48,523 nt of DNA. It comes from Flavobacteriaceae bacterium UBA980. Lineage in GTDB: Bacteria > Bacteroidota > Bacteroidia > Flavobacteriales > Flavobacteriaceae. Shown here in pieces: positions 34,965-44,268 of the stretch. Numbering within the stretch: position 1 is the stretch's first letter; every line of letters begins with the position of its first letter. The stretch is taken from positions 1-48,523 of the forward strand of contig DBBQ01000037.1 in NCBI GenBank assembly GCA_002292265.1, read 5' to 3'. The notes below the pieces were generated by a model, which was not told the origin of the DNA, did no database searches, and worked only from the letters and a program-made list of their open reading frames with translations. Made by a program: the position numbers and the translations under genes.

Positions 34965-35666
34965 TTATTCTTTAAAACTAAAATACGATTCCAGTTCTTT
35001 CAAGGTAGAGGGCGTTGTCTTGATGTCTTTCAATATTTTCCCTTTTTCTAATAAGACGATTCGGTCACAAACTTCGGTGACATGGGTCAAATCGTGGCTT
35101 GAAATCAAAAAGGTAATTGTGCTTTTTTTTGCAATGTCTTCGATTAATTTTTTTAACCCGATTTGGGAACTGGGGTCTAGGTTTGCAAAGGGTTCGTCTA
35201 AAATTACCAGATCTGGGGAGCCAATCAAGCTTCCAACGATTCCTGCCTTTTTTTGGTTCCCTTTTGAGAGGTCTCGAAGGTATTTCTTTTTCCCTAGAAT
35301 TTCTCCGTTAAAAAACGATTCGAAACCCAACACCCACTCGTCAATTTCTTTAGTGCTTAACCCTCGGAGGCTCCCCAAAAAATAATAGTACTCTTCGACC
35401 GTTAAATAACCGATCAAATAACTCTCGTCGATAAATGCCGCCGTAAACGGTTTCCAGTCTTCACTGGATTGGACGTCTATATCATTGATCGCAATACGGC
35501 CGCTACTGCTTTCAATTAAATCTAAGAGCAAACTAAAAAAGGTTGTTTTGCCTGCTCCATTATTTCCAACCAACCCGAAACGTTGGCCTTTTGGAATGCT
35601 TAACTCCGGGAGCTCTAGAACAAGAGTTCCCCCATAGGTTTTTGATAAATTAGTAACCGTTATCAT
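34965..35666 (-). CDS. ABC transporter ATP-binding protein
   Basis: A 233-residue ATPase from the ATG at 35666, which lies just after the permease stop; the open frame reaching 35780 would overlap it. Walker A GLVGNNGAGKTTFF, Q-loop region, signature LSKGNQKKAG (SKGNQ variant of LSGGQ), Walker B LVILDEPFANLD and the switch His (SSHDLTHV) are all present. It powers the DUF5687 permease of the next gene. Confidence 0.93.
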   Translation of the reverse strand: MITVTNLSKTYGGTLVLELPELSIPKGQRFGLVGNNGAGKTTFFSLLLDLIESSSGRIAINDIDVQSSEDWKPFTAAFIDESYLIGYLTVEEYYYFLGSLRGLSTKEIDEWVLGFESFFNGEILGKKKYLRDLSKGNQKKAGIVGSLIGSPDLVILDEPFANLDPSSQIGLKKLIEDIAKKSTITFLISSHDLTHVTEVCDRIVLLEKGKILKDIKTTPSTLKELESYFSFKE

Positions 35667-35668
35667 AA

Positions 35669-37150
35669 TTATGTTTTTTGAAATGAAGACAGGGTTTGAT
35701 GTTTTCTTTTTTGATATGTCTTTTCGATTCTGCTCAATAAAAACCCGTTGAACAGCAATCCCAAAAGTCCGGTTAGGCACAGTCCGATAATCCCTGCCGT
35801 AAATCCAAAAAACTGAAAGGGGACATAAAACACCAAGACCGGCAAGACAATCTTGGGAAGGGTAAAGAGCAATTGGGAGAAGCTGAAGTTTTGCGTATTT
35901 TCAAAGGCTTTGGCTTTGACATTTAGTTTTACTGGTGTAGCGTTAAACGCTCCAGAATACAACGTGATAAAACTACCCATCCCAAAATTAAAAATGGCAG
36001 TCGCTAAAATGATCGTCATGATTTTTATACCGAAATACAGATAGGGCAGGGATAAAATAAGGGAGAGGACTACAGAAAACATCATCAGATACAGTTTGGA
36101 CTTTAAGTAGTTTCTGTAGGGAATGTTTTGACACATCAAAAAACTAAAGTACTCACTATCCCAGGCCGGGACCAATTGTCCAAAGGTGAGCATAAAGCCC
36201 CCTGTTGTAAAAATCCCTGCAAAGATCAGCATCACGTAGGATTCCATATAGACCTCTTGAGTAAAAAAGATGATTCCATAAAAAAGAAACAAAAAGCCCA
36301 TAAAAACTACTTGACGAGCACGAACATTTCTCAAAATCAATCGGATGTCATTTTTTATAAAAACACCCAGGCTCCCGACTCGGTCAAAAACGGTTAATCC
36401 AGATCCTACGATACGCTCTTTCTTTCCGCTAAAGCCTTTGTCGAGATACAGTTGCTTTTTTAAAAAAACGTATTGTACCCCTATCGTTAGAATAAATAAC
36501 AAAAAGGGGGCTGCAACTGCTTCAGGATTTAGGAAGAGAAAATCATATCCTTTTTCAAAAAAAGACAGCAACGGAACGCCCAGTACATTTTGAAAAACCG
36601 ATCCCAGCAGTAGAAGCAGAAAAAGACCCACTGCCACAACGCGACTTTTATTGATGAAAAAAACCAAAAAATTATTGATCCCCGCAAAAAAGAGGACTCC
36701 CAAAAGCCAGATCCACAAGGTATAAGTTGTCGTTTCATTCAAGGTATAAACAATACAAAAAGGGAGTAAAATGACCAGTGGAATCCAATTGAAAAACGAA
36801 CCCAAGGACCGCAGCATGACCCCTTGGACAATTTTATTTTTAGAGATGGGTTGGATCAACAGCGGTTTGATATTCGTTATAGGAAGGTTTTGGACAAAAT
36901 AACGGATCAAAAGGTCAATCCCGAAATAGTAAATTAAAAATTGATTGATTAAAAAAACTGGATTTTGTTCTGGTGCACTTTTTTGAGCAATAAAATAAAT
37001 TCCTACTCCCAGGAATAAAAAGGCAGCTAGAAAGTACAATACTACAAAACTAATCAAGATGCGAATGGCGAGTTTTAGTTCCCATTGGGGAGCCCTGAAA
37101 AATTTTTTTTTAGAAAGCTTTATGCTGTCGATAACAGCATATGAGGCCAT
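35669..37150 (-). CDS. DUF5687 membrane protein, ABC permease
   Basis: A 493-residue protein with ~12 hydrophobic segments, beginning DSIKLSKKKFFRAPQWELKLAIRILISFVVLYFL, characteristic of DUF5687, the partner of such ATPases in Bacteroidota. Its substrate is unknown. The ATG at 37150 is taken; a TTG at 37180 is possible. Divergent from the 2Fe-2S reductase across a Fur-like site, so iron control of this exporter is also conceivable. Confidence 0.82.
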   Translation of the reverse strand: MASYAVIDSIKLSKKKFFRAPQWELKLAIRILISFVVLYFLAAFLFLGVGIYFIAQKSAPEQNPVFLINQFLIYYFGIDLLIRYFVQNLPITNIKPLLIQPISKNKIVQGVMLRSLGSFFNWIPLVILLPFCIVYTLNETTTYTLWIWLLGVLFFAGINNFLVFFINKSRVVAVGLFLLLLLGSVFQNVLGVPLLSFFEKGYDFLFLNPEAVAAPFLLFILTIGVQYVFLKKQLYLDKGFSGKKERIVGSGLTVFDRVGSLGVFIKNDIRLILRNVRARQVVFMGFLFLFYGIIFFTQEVYMESYVMLIFAGIFTTGGFMLTFGQLVPAWDSEYFSFLMCQNIPYRNYLKSKLYLMMFSVVLSLILSLPYLYFGIKIMTIILATAIFNFGMGSFITLYSGAFNATPVKLNVKAKAFENTQNFSFSQLLFTLPKIVLPVLVFYVPFQFFGFTAGIIGLCLTGLLGLLFNGFLLSRIEKTYQKRKHQTLSSFQKT

Positions 37151-37178
37151 GAATTTGTTTTTCAACAATTGATTTATC

Positions 37179-37191
37179 AATGATAATCATT
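37179..37191. promoter_or_regulatory. Candidate Fur box
   Basis: AATGATAATCATT is a perfect palindrome and equals the inner 13 bp of the classic Fur box GATAATGATAATCATTATC. The outer three bases match poorly (15 of 19 overall at most). It sits 26 bp before the 2Fe-2S reductase start, between a TTT (37173-37175) and TAAATTTA (37196-37203), where a repressor would block RNA polymerase. Confidence 0.55.
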
Positions 37192-37217
37192 TTCCTAAAT
37201 TTACCAAAAAAATAGCT

Positions 37218-38258
37218 ATGTCTGAATTTCACGCATTGCAAATTGCTGCAATAGATCGGTTGACTTCAGAAGCCGTTGTTCTGAGTATCGCGGTCCCTGA
37301 AGCCTTAGTGCCAAAATACCAATTCCGCCCGGGGCAATATGTGTCCTTAGAACTCCCTATAGAGGGTACAACTGTACGTCGTTCCTATTCCATTTGTTCT
37401 GCGCCACATGAAGGAATTCTTCAGGTGGGCGTTAAAGAGGTTCCAAAAGGGGTGTTTTCTACCTACATCAATCAGAAACTTAAAGTCGGTGATCCCATAC
37501 AGGTTGGCCTTCCTGAAGGCCGCTTTATTTATGAAGCGGAGCGAGACCAAGCGCCGATCATGGCAGTAGCCGCGGGAAGTGGAATTACCCCGATTTTTTC
37601 TATTTTAAAATCGGTTTTGCATCAAAATTCTTCTCTTCATTTTACTTTAGTTTATGGAAATAAAACCCTAGATCAAACACTTTTTTACAAGGAATTACGT
37701 TCGCTTGAAGAAGCCTATCCAGAGCAATTTAAAGTTCACTGGATCTTTAGCCAAGCAAATGTAGAAGGTGCTCAATTTGGAAGAGTTGACACCGCCTTTT
37801 TAAACTATGCTTTAAATCAAGCTGCTGTAAGTCCTGAACGTTTTTACCTCTGTGGCCCCGAGGCGATGATTCGTCTTTCGGAGCAGCATTTGATTGAAAA
37901 AAACGTTCCCAAAGAAAACATTCTTTTCGAACTTTTTACAGCCAGTAGCCAATCTACTGAAGTCTCAGATGGAGTAGGAAAAGGCACCTTAAAGATCACC
38001 TGTGATGAGGTCGTTCATACTGTAGAATTGATTCCTGAAAAAACCTTACTCGATATCGCACTACAAGCAAAACTTGACGTGCCCTATTCATGTAAAGGGG
38101 GCGTTTGTAGCAGTTGCATTGGTAAAATAACAGAAGGAAAGGCCCAAATGCAAACCAATCAGATTCTGACGGATGAGGAAATTGAAGAAGGGTTAGTCCT
38201 AACCTGTCAAGCCATTGCACAGTCAGAGCGTGTCTGTGTAGACTACGATGACGTATAA
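37218..38258 (+). CDS. 2Fe-2S ferredoxin-type NAD(P)H oxidoreductase (PaaE-like)
   Basis: A 346-residue reductase: an FAD-binding barrel with RRSYSICSAPHEG, an NAD(P)H domain (VAAGSGITPIFSILKSVL, then YLCGPEAMI) and a C-terminal plant-type ferredoxin domain with CKGGVCSSCIGKI and a fourth Cys (LTCQA), so one [2Fe-2S] cluster is expected. The order matches phenylacetyl-CoA epoxygenase reductase PaaE, but no other paa genes lie near, so it more likely serves another oxygenase or general electron transfer. Its promoter region has a candidate Fur box. Confidence 0.87.
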   Translation: MSEFHALQIAAIDRLTSEAVVLSIAVPEALVPKYQFRPGQYVSLELPIEGTTVRRSYSICSAPHEGILQVGVKEVPKGVFSTYINQKLKVGDPIQVGLPEGRFIYEAERDQAPIMAVAAGSGITPIFSILKSVLHQNSSLHFTLVYGNKTLDQTLFYKELRSLEEAYPEQFKVHWIFSQANVEGAQFGRVDTAFLNYALNQAAVSPERFYLCGPEAMIRLSEQHLIEKNVPKENILFELFTASSQSTEVSDGVGKGTLKITCDEVVHTVELIPEKTLLDIALQAKLDVPYSCKGGVCSSCIGKITEGKAQMQTNQILTDEEIEEGLVLTCQAIAQSERVCVDYDDV

Positions 38259-38265
38259 ACGGTTT

Positions 38266-39180
38266 TTAGGTCAGAAAATATAGGCTGAATACTTTTAAAA
38301 GGATCAGGGTCAAAATGAAAATAGTTATTGCCCAATTGGATATTTCTTTTAAAAATATTCCTGTCAAATGAGCTAAAGGAAAAAATAGCATTTCCCAAGG
38401 ATTTAGGTTTGACGTTCCACCAGTAAAAGAAATATAAAGCCCCAAAATAAACCACGTTATGAGGAAAAAATGAGCTGCAGGATTTGATGTAACTCCCTTT
38501 CTTACTTCATTCTTTAAAGGGAAAAGAGTGGCGATAAGTCCCAAAAGAATCAATAGTATTTCTTCCTTACCCAGGTTTTTAATTCCAATGAAATTCCCCG
38601 TATTTGTGCTTTGAAAAAAATACTCGCTCTCGAAAAAATGAAAGAAGGTTCCTACGCAGATAAATGTTATCACTATGGGTAAAATAAGAGCGAGAAGGTG
38701 TTTTGAATTCTGAAAACGCTTGTCTAGAAAAAAGAGCGCAGGGCTAATAAAAAAACAAAAAAACAACGGTTCAAAAACAACTAGTCCAGAGAGAATTAAG
38801 GACAAATTAAAGATAGACTTTACGGTGTTTTCTGTTTGAAGAGTCAGGCTTAAATAATGTAAAACAATCCCTAAAAAAAAGAGTGTCAGAAGACCTGGAA
38901 CTCCGACGTTTCCTTGGGGAAGATAAAACAAGACAAGTACAAAACTCAAGCTGTGTAATGGAACAATTTTCAGATGACGATAGCGGCCTTCTAACCACAT
39001 CAAGTTCCCTAATACCAAAACTAAAAGTGCTGTTTTCAACGCAGAATCAGTCAAAAATCCAACAGTGTTATGAGATCGTAAAGCAGCGCCCTTGTGATAA
39101 AAGACAAACAACAAAAAAATCAAAAACGCTCCTAATGAAAGGGAAATGATTTTTGTTTTTCGAAAAAGGTTGGCTAACAT
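38266..39180 (-). CDS. DUF6427 multi-pass membrane protein
   Basis: A 304-residue membrane protein with ~8 to 9 helices (for example IISLSLGAFLIFLLFVFY, LLALILPIVITFICVGTFFHF). It has the layout of DUF6427 of Flavobacteriaceae, which is usually next to DUF6341 and purD, as here. Function unknown. It is divergent from the DUF6341 gene, and its stop is 7 bp from that of the reductase. Confidence 0.8.
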   Translation of the reverse strand: MLANLFRKTKIISLSLGAFLIFLLFVFYHKGAALRSHNTVGFLTDSALKTALLVLVLGNLMWLEGRYRHLKIVPLHSLSFVLVLFYLPQGNVGVPGLLTLFFLGIVLHYLSLTLQTENTVKSIFNLSLILSGLVVFEPLFFCFFISPALFFLDKRFQNSKHLLALILPIVITFICVGTFFHFFESEYFFQSTNTGNFIGIKNLGKEEILLILLGLIATLFPLKNEVRKGVTSNPAAHFFLITWFILGLYISFTGGTSNLNPWEMLFFPLAHLTGIFLKEISNWAITIFILTLILLKVFSLYFLT

Positions 39181-39200
39181 GTTGGTTTCCCTTAAATTTG
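39170..39200 (+). promoter_or_regulatory. Promoter for the DUF6341 gene
   Basis: TTG at 39170-39172, a 20-nt spacer and TAAATTTG at 39193-39200, 22 bp before the ATG. Both boxes fit; the -33 box overlaps the start of the divergent DUF6427 gene. Confidence 0.65.
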
Positions 39201-39222
39201 CAAGGTAAGTAAACTCCTATTT

Positions 39223-39450
39223 ATGAAAAACTTTTTTGAAGGAATCGCGTGGTTGTTTGAAGAAATCTTATTTCTTCCCTATAGTATTTTAAGAGAACTC
39301 GAACAGACGAGTTGGACCTTGGCCAATTCCGTGAACTGGCTTTTTTTGATCGTTGGTTTTTCCGCATTGATTTACTGGGTACTTCAGCTGAATCTTTTTG
39401 ACAAAAATGGAGAAGAAGACAAAGATCCTTCTGCCCACTCCTTTTTATAA
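39223..39450 (+). CDS. DUF6341 small membrane protein
   Basis: A 75-residue protein with FEEILFLPYSILRELEQTSWTLANSVNW and one membrane helix (LFLIVGFSALIYWVLQLNLF), ending in an acidic tail. Matches the DUF6341 family that sits between DUF6427 and purD in flavobacteria. Function unknown. Its stop overlaps the convergent purD stop. Confidence 0.8.
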   Translation: MKNFFEGIAWLFEEILFLPYSILRELEQTSWTLANSVNWLFLIVGFSALIYWVLQLNLFDKNGEEDKDPSAHSFL

Positions 39451-40710
39451 ATCAAACCCGATGTCTTTTCGGTAATGAATGCCTTCGAAATCTATTTTTG
39501 AAAGTGTTTTATAAGACTTTTGAACGGCCTGCTGATGGTCTTCCCCTAAAGAAGTTACTGCCAAAACACGTCCCCCTGATGTGTGAATTGCTCCTTCTAC
39601 AAGCTGAGTTCCTGCCTGAAAAATCATTTTGTCCTTCTCTATCCCGAGAATCACTTTTCCTTTTTCATACGCCTCTGGATACCCTTTCGATACAGCCATC
39701 ACTGTAGCTGCCGTTTCTGGTGTTACTTCCAATTCTACTTCGTGCAAACGCTTTTCCTGCACTGCTTTAAAAATTGTTACTAAATCGTTTTTAACCCGTG
39801 GAATAACCACTTCGGTTTCTGGGTCGCCCATACGGACATTGTACTCGATAACTTTAGGTTCTCCTGCTACTTTGATCAGACCTATAAAAATAAACCCCTG
39901 ATAAGGAATACTGTCTTTTTGAAGACCTTCGATCGTGGGTCGGACAATTTGGTTTTCAATTTTTTCTTTGAACAAATCGTCCACAAAAGGTACCGGTGAA
40001 ATGGCGCCCATGCCTCCCGTGTTGAGCCCTGTATCTCCCTCGCCGATACGCTTGTAATCTTTTGCCATAGGAAGAGTGATGTAGTTTTTCCCATCGGTCA
40101 AAACAAAACAGGAAAGTTCTATCCCGCTTAAAAATTCTTCAATAACCACCTTGCTTGATGCCTTCCCAAATTTACTTTCCAAAAGCATGTGTCGCAGTTC
40201 TTTTTTTGCTTCTTCGAGCTCGTCCAAAATAAGTACCCCTTTTCCTGCTGCAAGTCCATCTGCTTTTAAAACATAGGGCGGCTGGCTTTGTTCTAAATAC
40301 GCTTCGCCTTCTCTAACCGTTTCGGCAGTAAATTCAGCATAGGCAGCCGTAGGAATGTCATGTCGATTCATAAATGCCTTGGCAAAAGCCTTACTTCCCT
40401 CTAGAGTGGCTGCTTCTTTTTGTGGTCCAATGATACCCACATCTGCCAATAAAGGGTCCTGTAAAAAGAAGTCATGTATGCCCAAAACTAAAGGGTCTTC
40501 AGGCCCTACAACCACCAGGTCGATTTGGTGTTCTAGGACAGCGGCTTTAAGGCCTTCAAAATCGGAAACACCTAGTGGAAGATTTGTAGCGCAGCTAGCG
40601 GTTCCAGCATTTCCAGGAGCCGCAAAAAGATTTTTACACTGTGCACTTTGATTTAATTTCCAACATAAGGTGTGCTCTCTTCCTCCACCTCCGATGACCA
40701 ATATATTCAT
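39445..40710 (-). CDS. purD: Phosphoribosylamine--glycine ligase
   Basis: A 421-residue ATP-grasp enzyme. It starts MNILVIGGGGREHTLCWKL, has GPEDPLVLGIHDFF, VLKADGLAAGKGV (ATP lid), YNVRMGDPETEVVIPR (metal site) and ends HYRKDIGFDL. It ligates glycine to phosphoribosylamine in purine synthesis. It has its own -7 box upstream and is 51 bp after the pyruvyltransferase stop. Confidence 0.97.
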   Translation of the reverse strand: MNILVIGGGGREHTLCWKLNQSAQCKNLFAAPGNAGTASCATNLPLGVSDFEGLKAAVLEHQIDLVVVGPEDPLVLGIHDFFLQDPLLADVGIIGPQKEAATLEGSKAFAKAFMNRHDIPTAAYAEFTAETVREGEAYLEQSQPPYVLKADGLAAGKGVLILDELEEAKKELRHMLLESKFGKASSKVVIEEFLSGIELSCFVLTDGKNYITLPMAKDYKRIGEGDTGLNTGGMGAISPVPFVDDLFKEKIENQIVRPTIEGLQKDSIPYQGFIFIGLIKVAGEPKVIEYNVRMGDPETEVVIPRVKNDLVTIFKAVQEKRLHEVELEVTPETAATVMAVSKGYPEAYEKGKVILGIEKDKMIFQAGTQLVEGAIHTSGGRVLAVTSLGEDHQQAVQKSYKTLSKIDFEGIHYRKDIGFDL

Positions 40711-40729
40711 GCTCGTTTGTTTGTTTTTG

Positions 40730-40737
40730 CAAAGATA
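40730..40737 (-). promoter_or_regulatory. Candidate -7 box (TATCTTTG) for purD
   Basis: Minus-strand TATCTTTG fits the consensus and lies 19 bp before the purD ATG. No -33 box at the right distance. Confidence 0.45.
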
Positions 40738-40761
40738 ATGGCTTCCTGCTTTGCGATGGGT

Positions 40762-41709
40762 TTATTCGTTTAAAAAACGGAGGATTTCTTTTTTGAACTT
40801 TTCAATAAAAGGATGATGCGCTTGGTTGGGTTTAGGAAATGTAGATTCCCACTGATCTAAATCCCTTGAATTTACAATTGGAAAAAACGATTCCATTCCT
40901 TCTAAGCGGCTCTTCTGATTCGGATGTTCGAGGCCGTCCGATAAAAATATGACCGGTGTCCCAAAAGCTACAGCTGGGAGAGCAGTGTGAATTCGAGACG
41001 TGATTACCAAACGCGCAGTTGCAATTGCTTTGAGTTGTTGTTTTGCTGCATCTATTCGCGCCTCTTCGGAAAATACAATGGGATCTCGCAGCTGAGAATT
41101 GTAATGAATCTCTTCGCTTTGAGGGACAAGAAAATTTTGTAGCCGACTGATCGCTTTGGAATAGCGCTTTCTTTTAAAAGGTTTTTTTAGCGCTTGAATA
41201 CCTTTGTTTAAAAATCCTTTTGGTACAGGATCGTTTTCTGGGTTCAACCGTTCCATAGGGCTAATCACATATATCCCGTTGCGTTTTTGATTTTTTTCAA
41301 CATAGTCCCTCCGGTTTAAAGAGAGTGTAAGGCAGGCGGAAAAATACGTCTCAATTCCATATCCTTGAAGTAAGTTCTGTGTATAAAAATCTCGGCAACC
41401 TATGGGTTGGTGTTTTTTTAAATACGCAACTCCTTCCGCGGTTAGCATCTCCCTTCTCGCGGTTGGATTGAGATGGAATGAGATGAAAAGAGGGAGAATT
41501 TTGTCTGAAGGGGGCCAATTTTTTGGGCTTTCCATAAACCAGCCGTTCATGACCAGACGAATTTGGGGTCCTGTATAATCGTGAAGCTGATCTCGATCTA
41601 ATGGCTGAACTTTTTCATCTTTAAGCCACTGTGCCGCTGCCAGGCTTTGGATAAAGTCTCCCAAATTATCCGAATGAGGATAAGCCAAAACACCAAAGGT
41701 TTTATCCAT
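40762..41709 (-). CDS. Polysaccharide pyruvyl transferase family protein
   Basis: A 315-residue protein of the CsaB/WcaK-type family. It opens TFGVLAYPHSDNLGDFIQSLAAAQWL, has IGCRDFYTQNLLQGYG in the middle, and VITSRIHTALPAVAFGTPVIFL near the end (SR-x-H-x-x-x-P, the typical catalytic region). These enzymes add pyruvate ketals to surface glycans, or in some cases act in other glycan modification. It overlaps the glycosyltransferase gene by 8 bp and is last in the operon. Confidence 0.88.
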   Translation of the reverse strand: MDKTFGVLAYPHSDNLGDFIQSLAAAQWLKDEKVQPLDRDQLHDYTGPQIRLVMNGWFMESPKNWPPSDKILPLFISFHLNPTARREMLTAEGVAYLKKHQPIGCRDFYTQNLLQGYGIETYFSACLTLSLNRRDYVEKNQKRNGIYVISPMERLNPENDPVPKGFLNKGIQALKKPFKRKRYSKAISRLQNFLVPQSEEIHYNSQLRDPIVFSEEARIDAAKQQLKAIATARLVITSRIHTALPAVAFGTPVIFLSDGLEHPNQKSRLEGMESFFPIVNSRDLDQWESTFPKPNQAHHPFIEKFKKEILRFLNE

Positions 41710-42763
41710 CGTTTTCCTTTTGCATTAGGCTTGTTTCAAAGGCTTTTTTTCTTCGGGTCATAGGATAGTGCGCCTTGATTCGCTGTCGTGCCTTTACTCC
41801 CAACTCTGTCTTTTCAAAACTAAAAAAAGAAGTGATCTCTTCAATGGGTGTGGTGGAGTCGAATAAAAACCCTGTGTCTCCAATAGCGTCTGGGATTCCA
41901 AAAACCTTTTTGCCAATTGGGATACATTCGCAGAGCATGGCCTCACACAAAACATTGGGAAGACCTTCAATTTGCGAGCCTTGAAAATAGTACGTGTGTG
42001 ACCCATAAAGTGTTTGTAAGGCTCCCCGAGTTTGTTTTCCTAAAAGTGTCACGTTTTTAGGATAGATAGCCGTTGGTTCCGCTGTGGTTTCCATTCCCGC
42101 CAGGGTAAATTTAAAATCGGGTAATGCTTTTGCCATCTCGATAAACAAAGGAATTCCTTTTCTTTCAAAAGTACGTTGATCAGAAATATTGGCGACTGTG
42201 AGAATGGACTTGGGGGTTTTGGATTTGTTGCTTTTCCAAAAGTTTGAATCGTAGGCAGTAGGAACTTCTTTGATTTTTGTTTTTAAATGAGGCATAAAAA
42301 ACTGTATTCCAGACTGTGCTCCCGAGTCTTTTTCCGCATTGGGACATCCTTCTGCTAAGCTTTTATGAACCACCCAAATGGCATTCGCTTGGGTGTAATT
42401 CCAGCGGGCATGAGTTTGACGAAAATTCTTTTTTAAAAAAATCCCGTACTCTAAACGTTGACTTGCCACCGCATCATAACCGCCTACAATCAAAGTAAAA
42501 GGGGTTTTAAAAAAAAGGGAAAAGAACAAAGGAATACTGCTGTGGTAATCATTAAACCAGCTGAAGCAGGCTTTGGACTGGGGAAGGTAAATCACGCTTA
42601 AAAGCACTTCTCGTATCCGATTCCAAAAAAAACGCAAAGGATCACTGTAAGAGGGTGAGTGAATTACTAAAACTTGATATCCCATTTGTTCCAAGAGCGC
42701 AATGTCTTTGACAACAAAGGTGTTTTTGAGGTTGCACACTAGGGTTACTTTTCCAGAAGGCAT
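41702..42763 (-). CDS. Glycosyltransferase, GT4-like
   Basis: A 353-residue GT-B enzyme. The C-terminal half has ILTVANISDQRTFERKGIPLFIEMAKALPDFKFTLAG and the donor-binding motif FQGSQIEGLPNVLCEAMLCECIPIGKKVFGIPDAIGDTGFLFD (E-x7-E-type). The N-terminus has FTLIVGGYDA. The substrate cannot be told. It lies 2 bp after the GH3 stop, and the following pyruvyltransferase overlaps it, so both probably build or modify one surface polysaccharide. Confidence 0.87.
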   Translation of the reverse strand: MPSGKVTLVCNLKNTFVVKDIALLEQMGYQVLVIHSPSYSDPLRFFWNRIREVLLSVIYLPQSKACFSWFNDYHSSIPLFFSLFFKTPFTLIVGGYDAVASQRLEYGIFLKKNFRQTHARWNYTQANAIWVVHKSLAEGCPNAEKDSGAQSGIQFFMPHLKTKIKEVPTAYDSNFWKSNKSKTPKSILTVANISDQRTFERKGIPLFIEMAKALPDFKFTLAGMETTAEPTAIYPKNVTLLGKQTRGALQTLYGSHTYYFQGSQIEGLPNVLCEAMLCECIPIGKKVFGIPDAIGDTGFLFDSTTPIEEITSFFSFEKTELGVKARQRIKAHYPMTRRKKAFETSLMQKENDG

Positions 42764-42765
42764 CT

Positions 42766-44268
42766 TTACTTTTTTACTAAATAGGCTTCCAATACATCTG
42801 CAATCTTCCGATTGTCTGCTACTCGGGGGACTTTATTTTGCCCTCCCAATTTGCCAATACTTTTCATATAATTTGTAAACCCTTCTTTGACCACTTCTCG
42901 AATTATCAAAGGGCGTAGGACTTTTCCTACAATTAGGTCTTGATAATAAATGTTTTTGGCTTGCATGGCCTGATCAATTTTTAAGGCAAAAGCAATTTTA
43001 TCTTGAGGTGGAGTGTCAAATTCGATAAACCACTCGTGATATGGAAGCCCTTCTTTGGGTTCAATTTGTGGGGCAACGGTAAACTCCCGAACGCGAACGG
43101 ACTCCTCTTGCTGTTCAATTGCTTCTTTTAATGCCTGCTCTACTTCACTTACGATAACGTGTTCTCCAAAAGCGGAAATGAAATGTTTAATTCTCCCGCT
43201 GACGATTATGCGAAACGGATGGGTGCTAGTAAATTGTACGGTATCGCCAATATTATAGCGCCACAGTCCGGCTGTCGTAGAAATAATCATGACATAATTC
43301 ACTCCTAGTTCAACTTCTGCCAAGCTGTGAACTGTAGGATGTTCGTCATAAAAGGTTTGTGCAACAATAAATTCATAGTAAATGCCATGGTCCAAAAGCA
43401 ATAACAACCCGGAATCCTCTTGCCGATCTTGATAGGCAAAAAACCCTTCTGATGCAGGATAAAATTCGATGCTTGCTGGTGTTCTACCGATGAGCTTTTC
43501 GAAAACCCCGCGGTAGGGTTCAAAGTTCACTCCCCCGTAAACAAAAAGTGAGAAGTTTGGAAAGAGCTCCCCTACGGGTTTTCCGCTTTGTGCCGTCAAT
43601 CGTTCAAAATACATTTGTACCCAAGAGGGAATTCCTCCAATGATGGTCATGTCTTCTTTTTGGGTTTCCCCTACAATAGCATCCACCTTGGTTTCCCAAT
43701 CTTCAATGCAATTGGTCTCCCAACTGGGCATTCGGTTTTTTTGCAAATAGCCAGGGACATAGTGCGCGACAATACCCGATAAACGTCCCAGAGCTACCCC
43801 TTTGTAGTCTTCTAGTACTGGGCTGCCCTGAACAAAAATGTGCTTGCCCTTTACAACAGAGGTATTCCCCGAATGATAGATATAGTTTAACAGCGCTTCC
43901 CGAGCTGCTCGTATGTGCTGTGGCATCGAAGCTTTTGTGATAGGAATGTATTTCGCCCCCGATGTCGTTCCGCTAGATTTGGCGTAATACAAAGGTCTTC
44001 CTTTCCACAACACATCTTTTTCGCCTTCCAATATCGCATCGATATAAGGTTTAAATCCTTCATAATCTCGAACGGACACTTCTTTTTGATACGTCTTTAG
44101 GTCTTTAATTTTCTCGAAGTTGTGATCCTTCCCAAAACGGGTTTGAGCACCTTGTTTTATGAGCTCTTTGAGGACCTTTTCCTGAGTTTCTAAAGGGGTC
44201 TTTATCCACTTCTCATTTTTATGATGGGACCAAGCGGCATACAGTTTTGCGCCCAGAGCTTTGATCAT
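42766..44268 (-). CDS. GH3-family acyl-adenylate-forming protein
   Basis: A 500-residue protein of the GH3 (auxin-responsive promoter) superfamily. It has the ATP loop SSGTTSGAKYIPIT (98-111) and YPASEGFFAYQD near the middle. The last third contains WRYNIGDTVQF and ISAFGEHVIVSEVEQALKEAI. Plant GH3 enzymes link amino acids to jasmonate or auxin; the bacterial substrate is unknown. It overlaps the M23 gene by 4 bp, a pairing common in flavobacteria. Confidence 0.9.
   Translation of the reverse strand: MIKALGAKLYAAWSHHKNEKWIKTPLETQEKVLKELIKQGAQTRFGKDHNFEKIKDLKTYQKEVSVRDYEGFKPYIDAILEGEKDVLWKGRPLYYAKSSGTTSGAKYIPITKASMPQHIRAAREALLNYIYHSGNTSVVKGKHIFVQGSPVLEDYKGVALGRLSGIVAHYVPGYLQKNRMPSWETNCIEDWETKVDAIVGETQKEDMTIIGGIPSWVQMYFERLTAQSGKPVGELFPNFSLFVYGGVNFEPYRGVFEKLIGRTPASIEFYPASEGFFAYQDRQEDSGLLLLLDHGIYYEFIVAQTFYDEHPTVHSLAEVELGVNYVMIISTTAGLWRYNIGDTVQFTSTHPFRIIVSGRIKHFISAFGEHVIVSEVEQALKEAIEQQEESVRVREFTVAPQIEPKEGLPYHEWFIEFDTPPQDKIAFALKIDQAMQAKNIYYQDLIVGKVLRPLIIREVVKEGFTNYMKSIGKLGGQNKVPRVADNRKIADVLEAYLVKK

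Noticed and set aside
37218..38258. Part of a phenylacetate degradation operon (PaaE)
   Set aside because: The domain order is PaaE-like, but there are no paaABCD or other aromatic pathway genes beside it.
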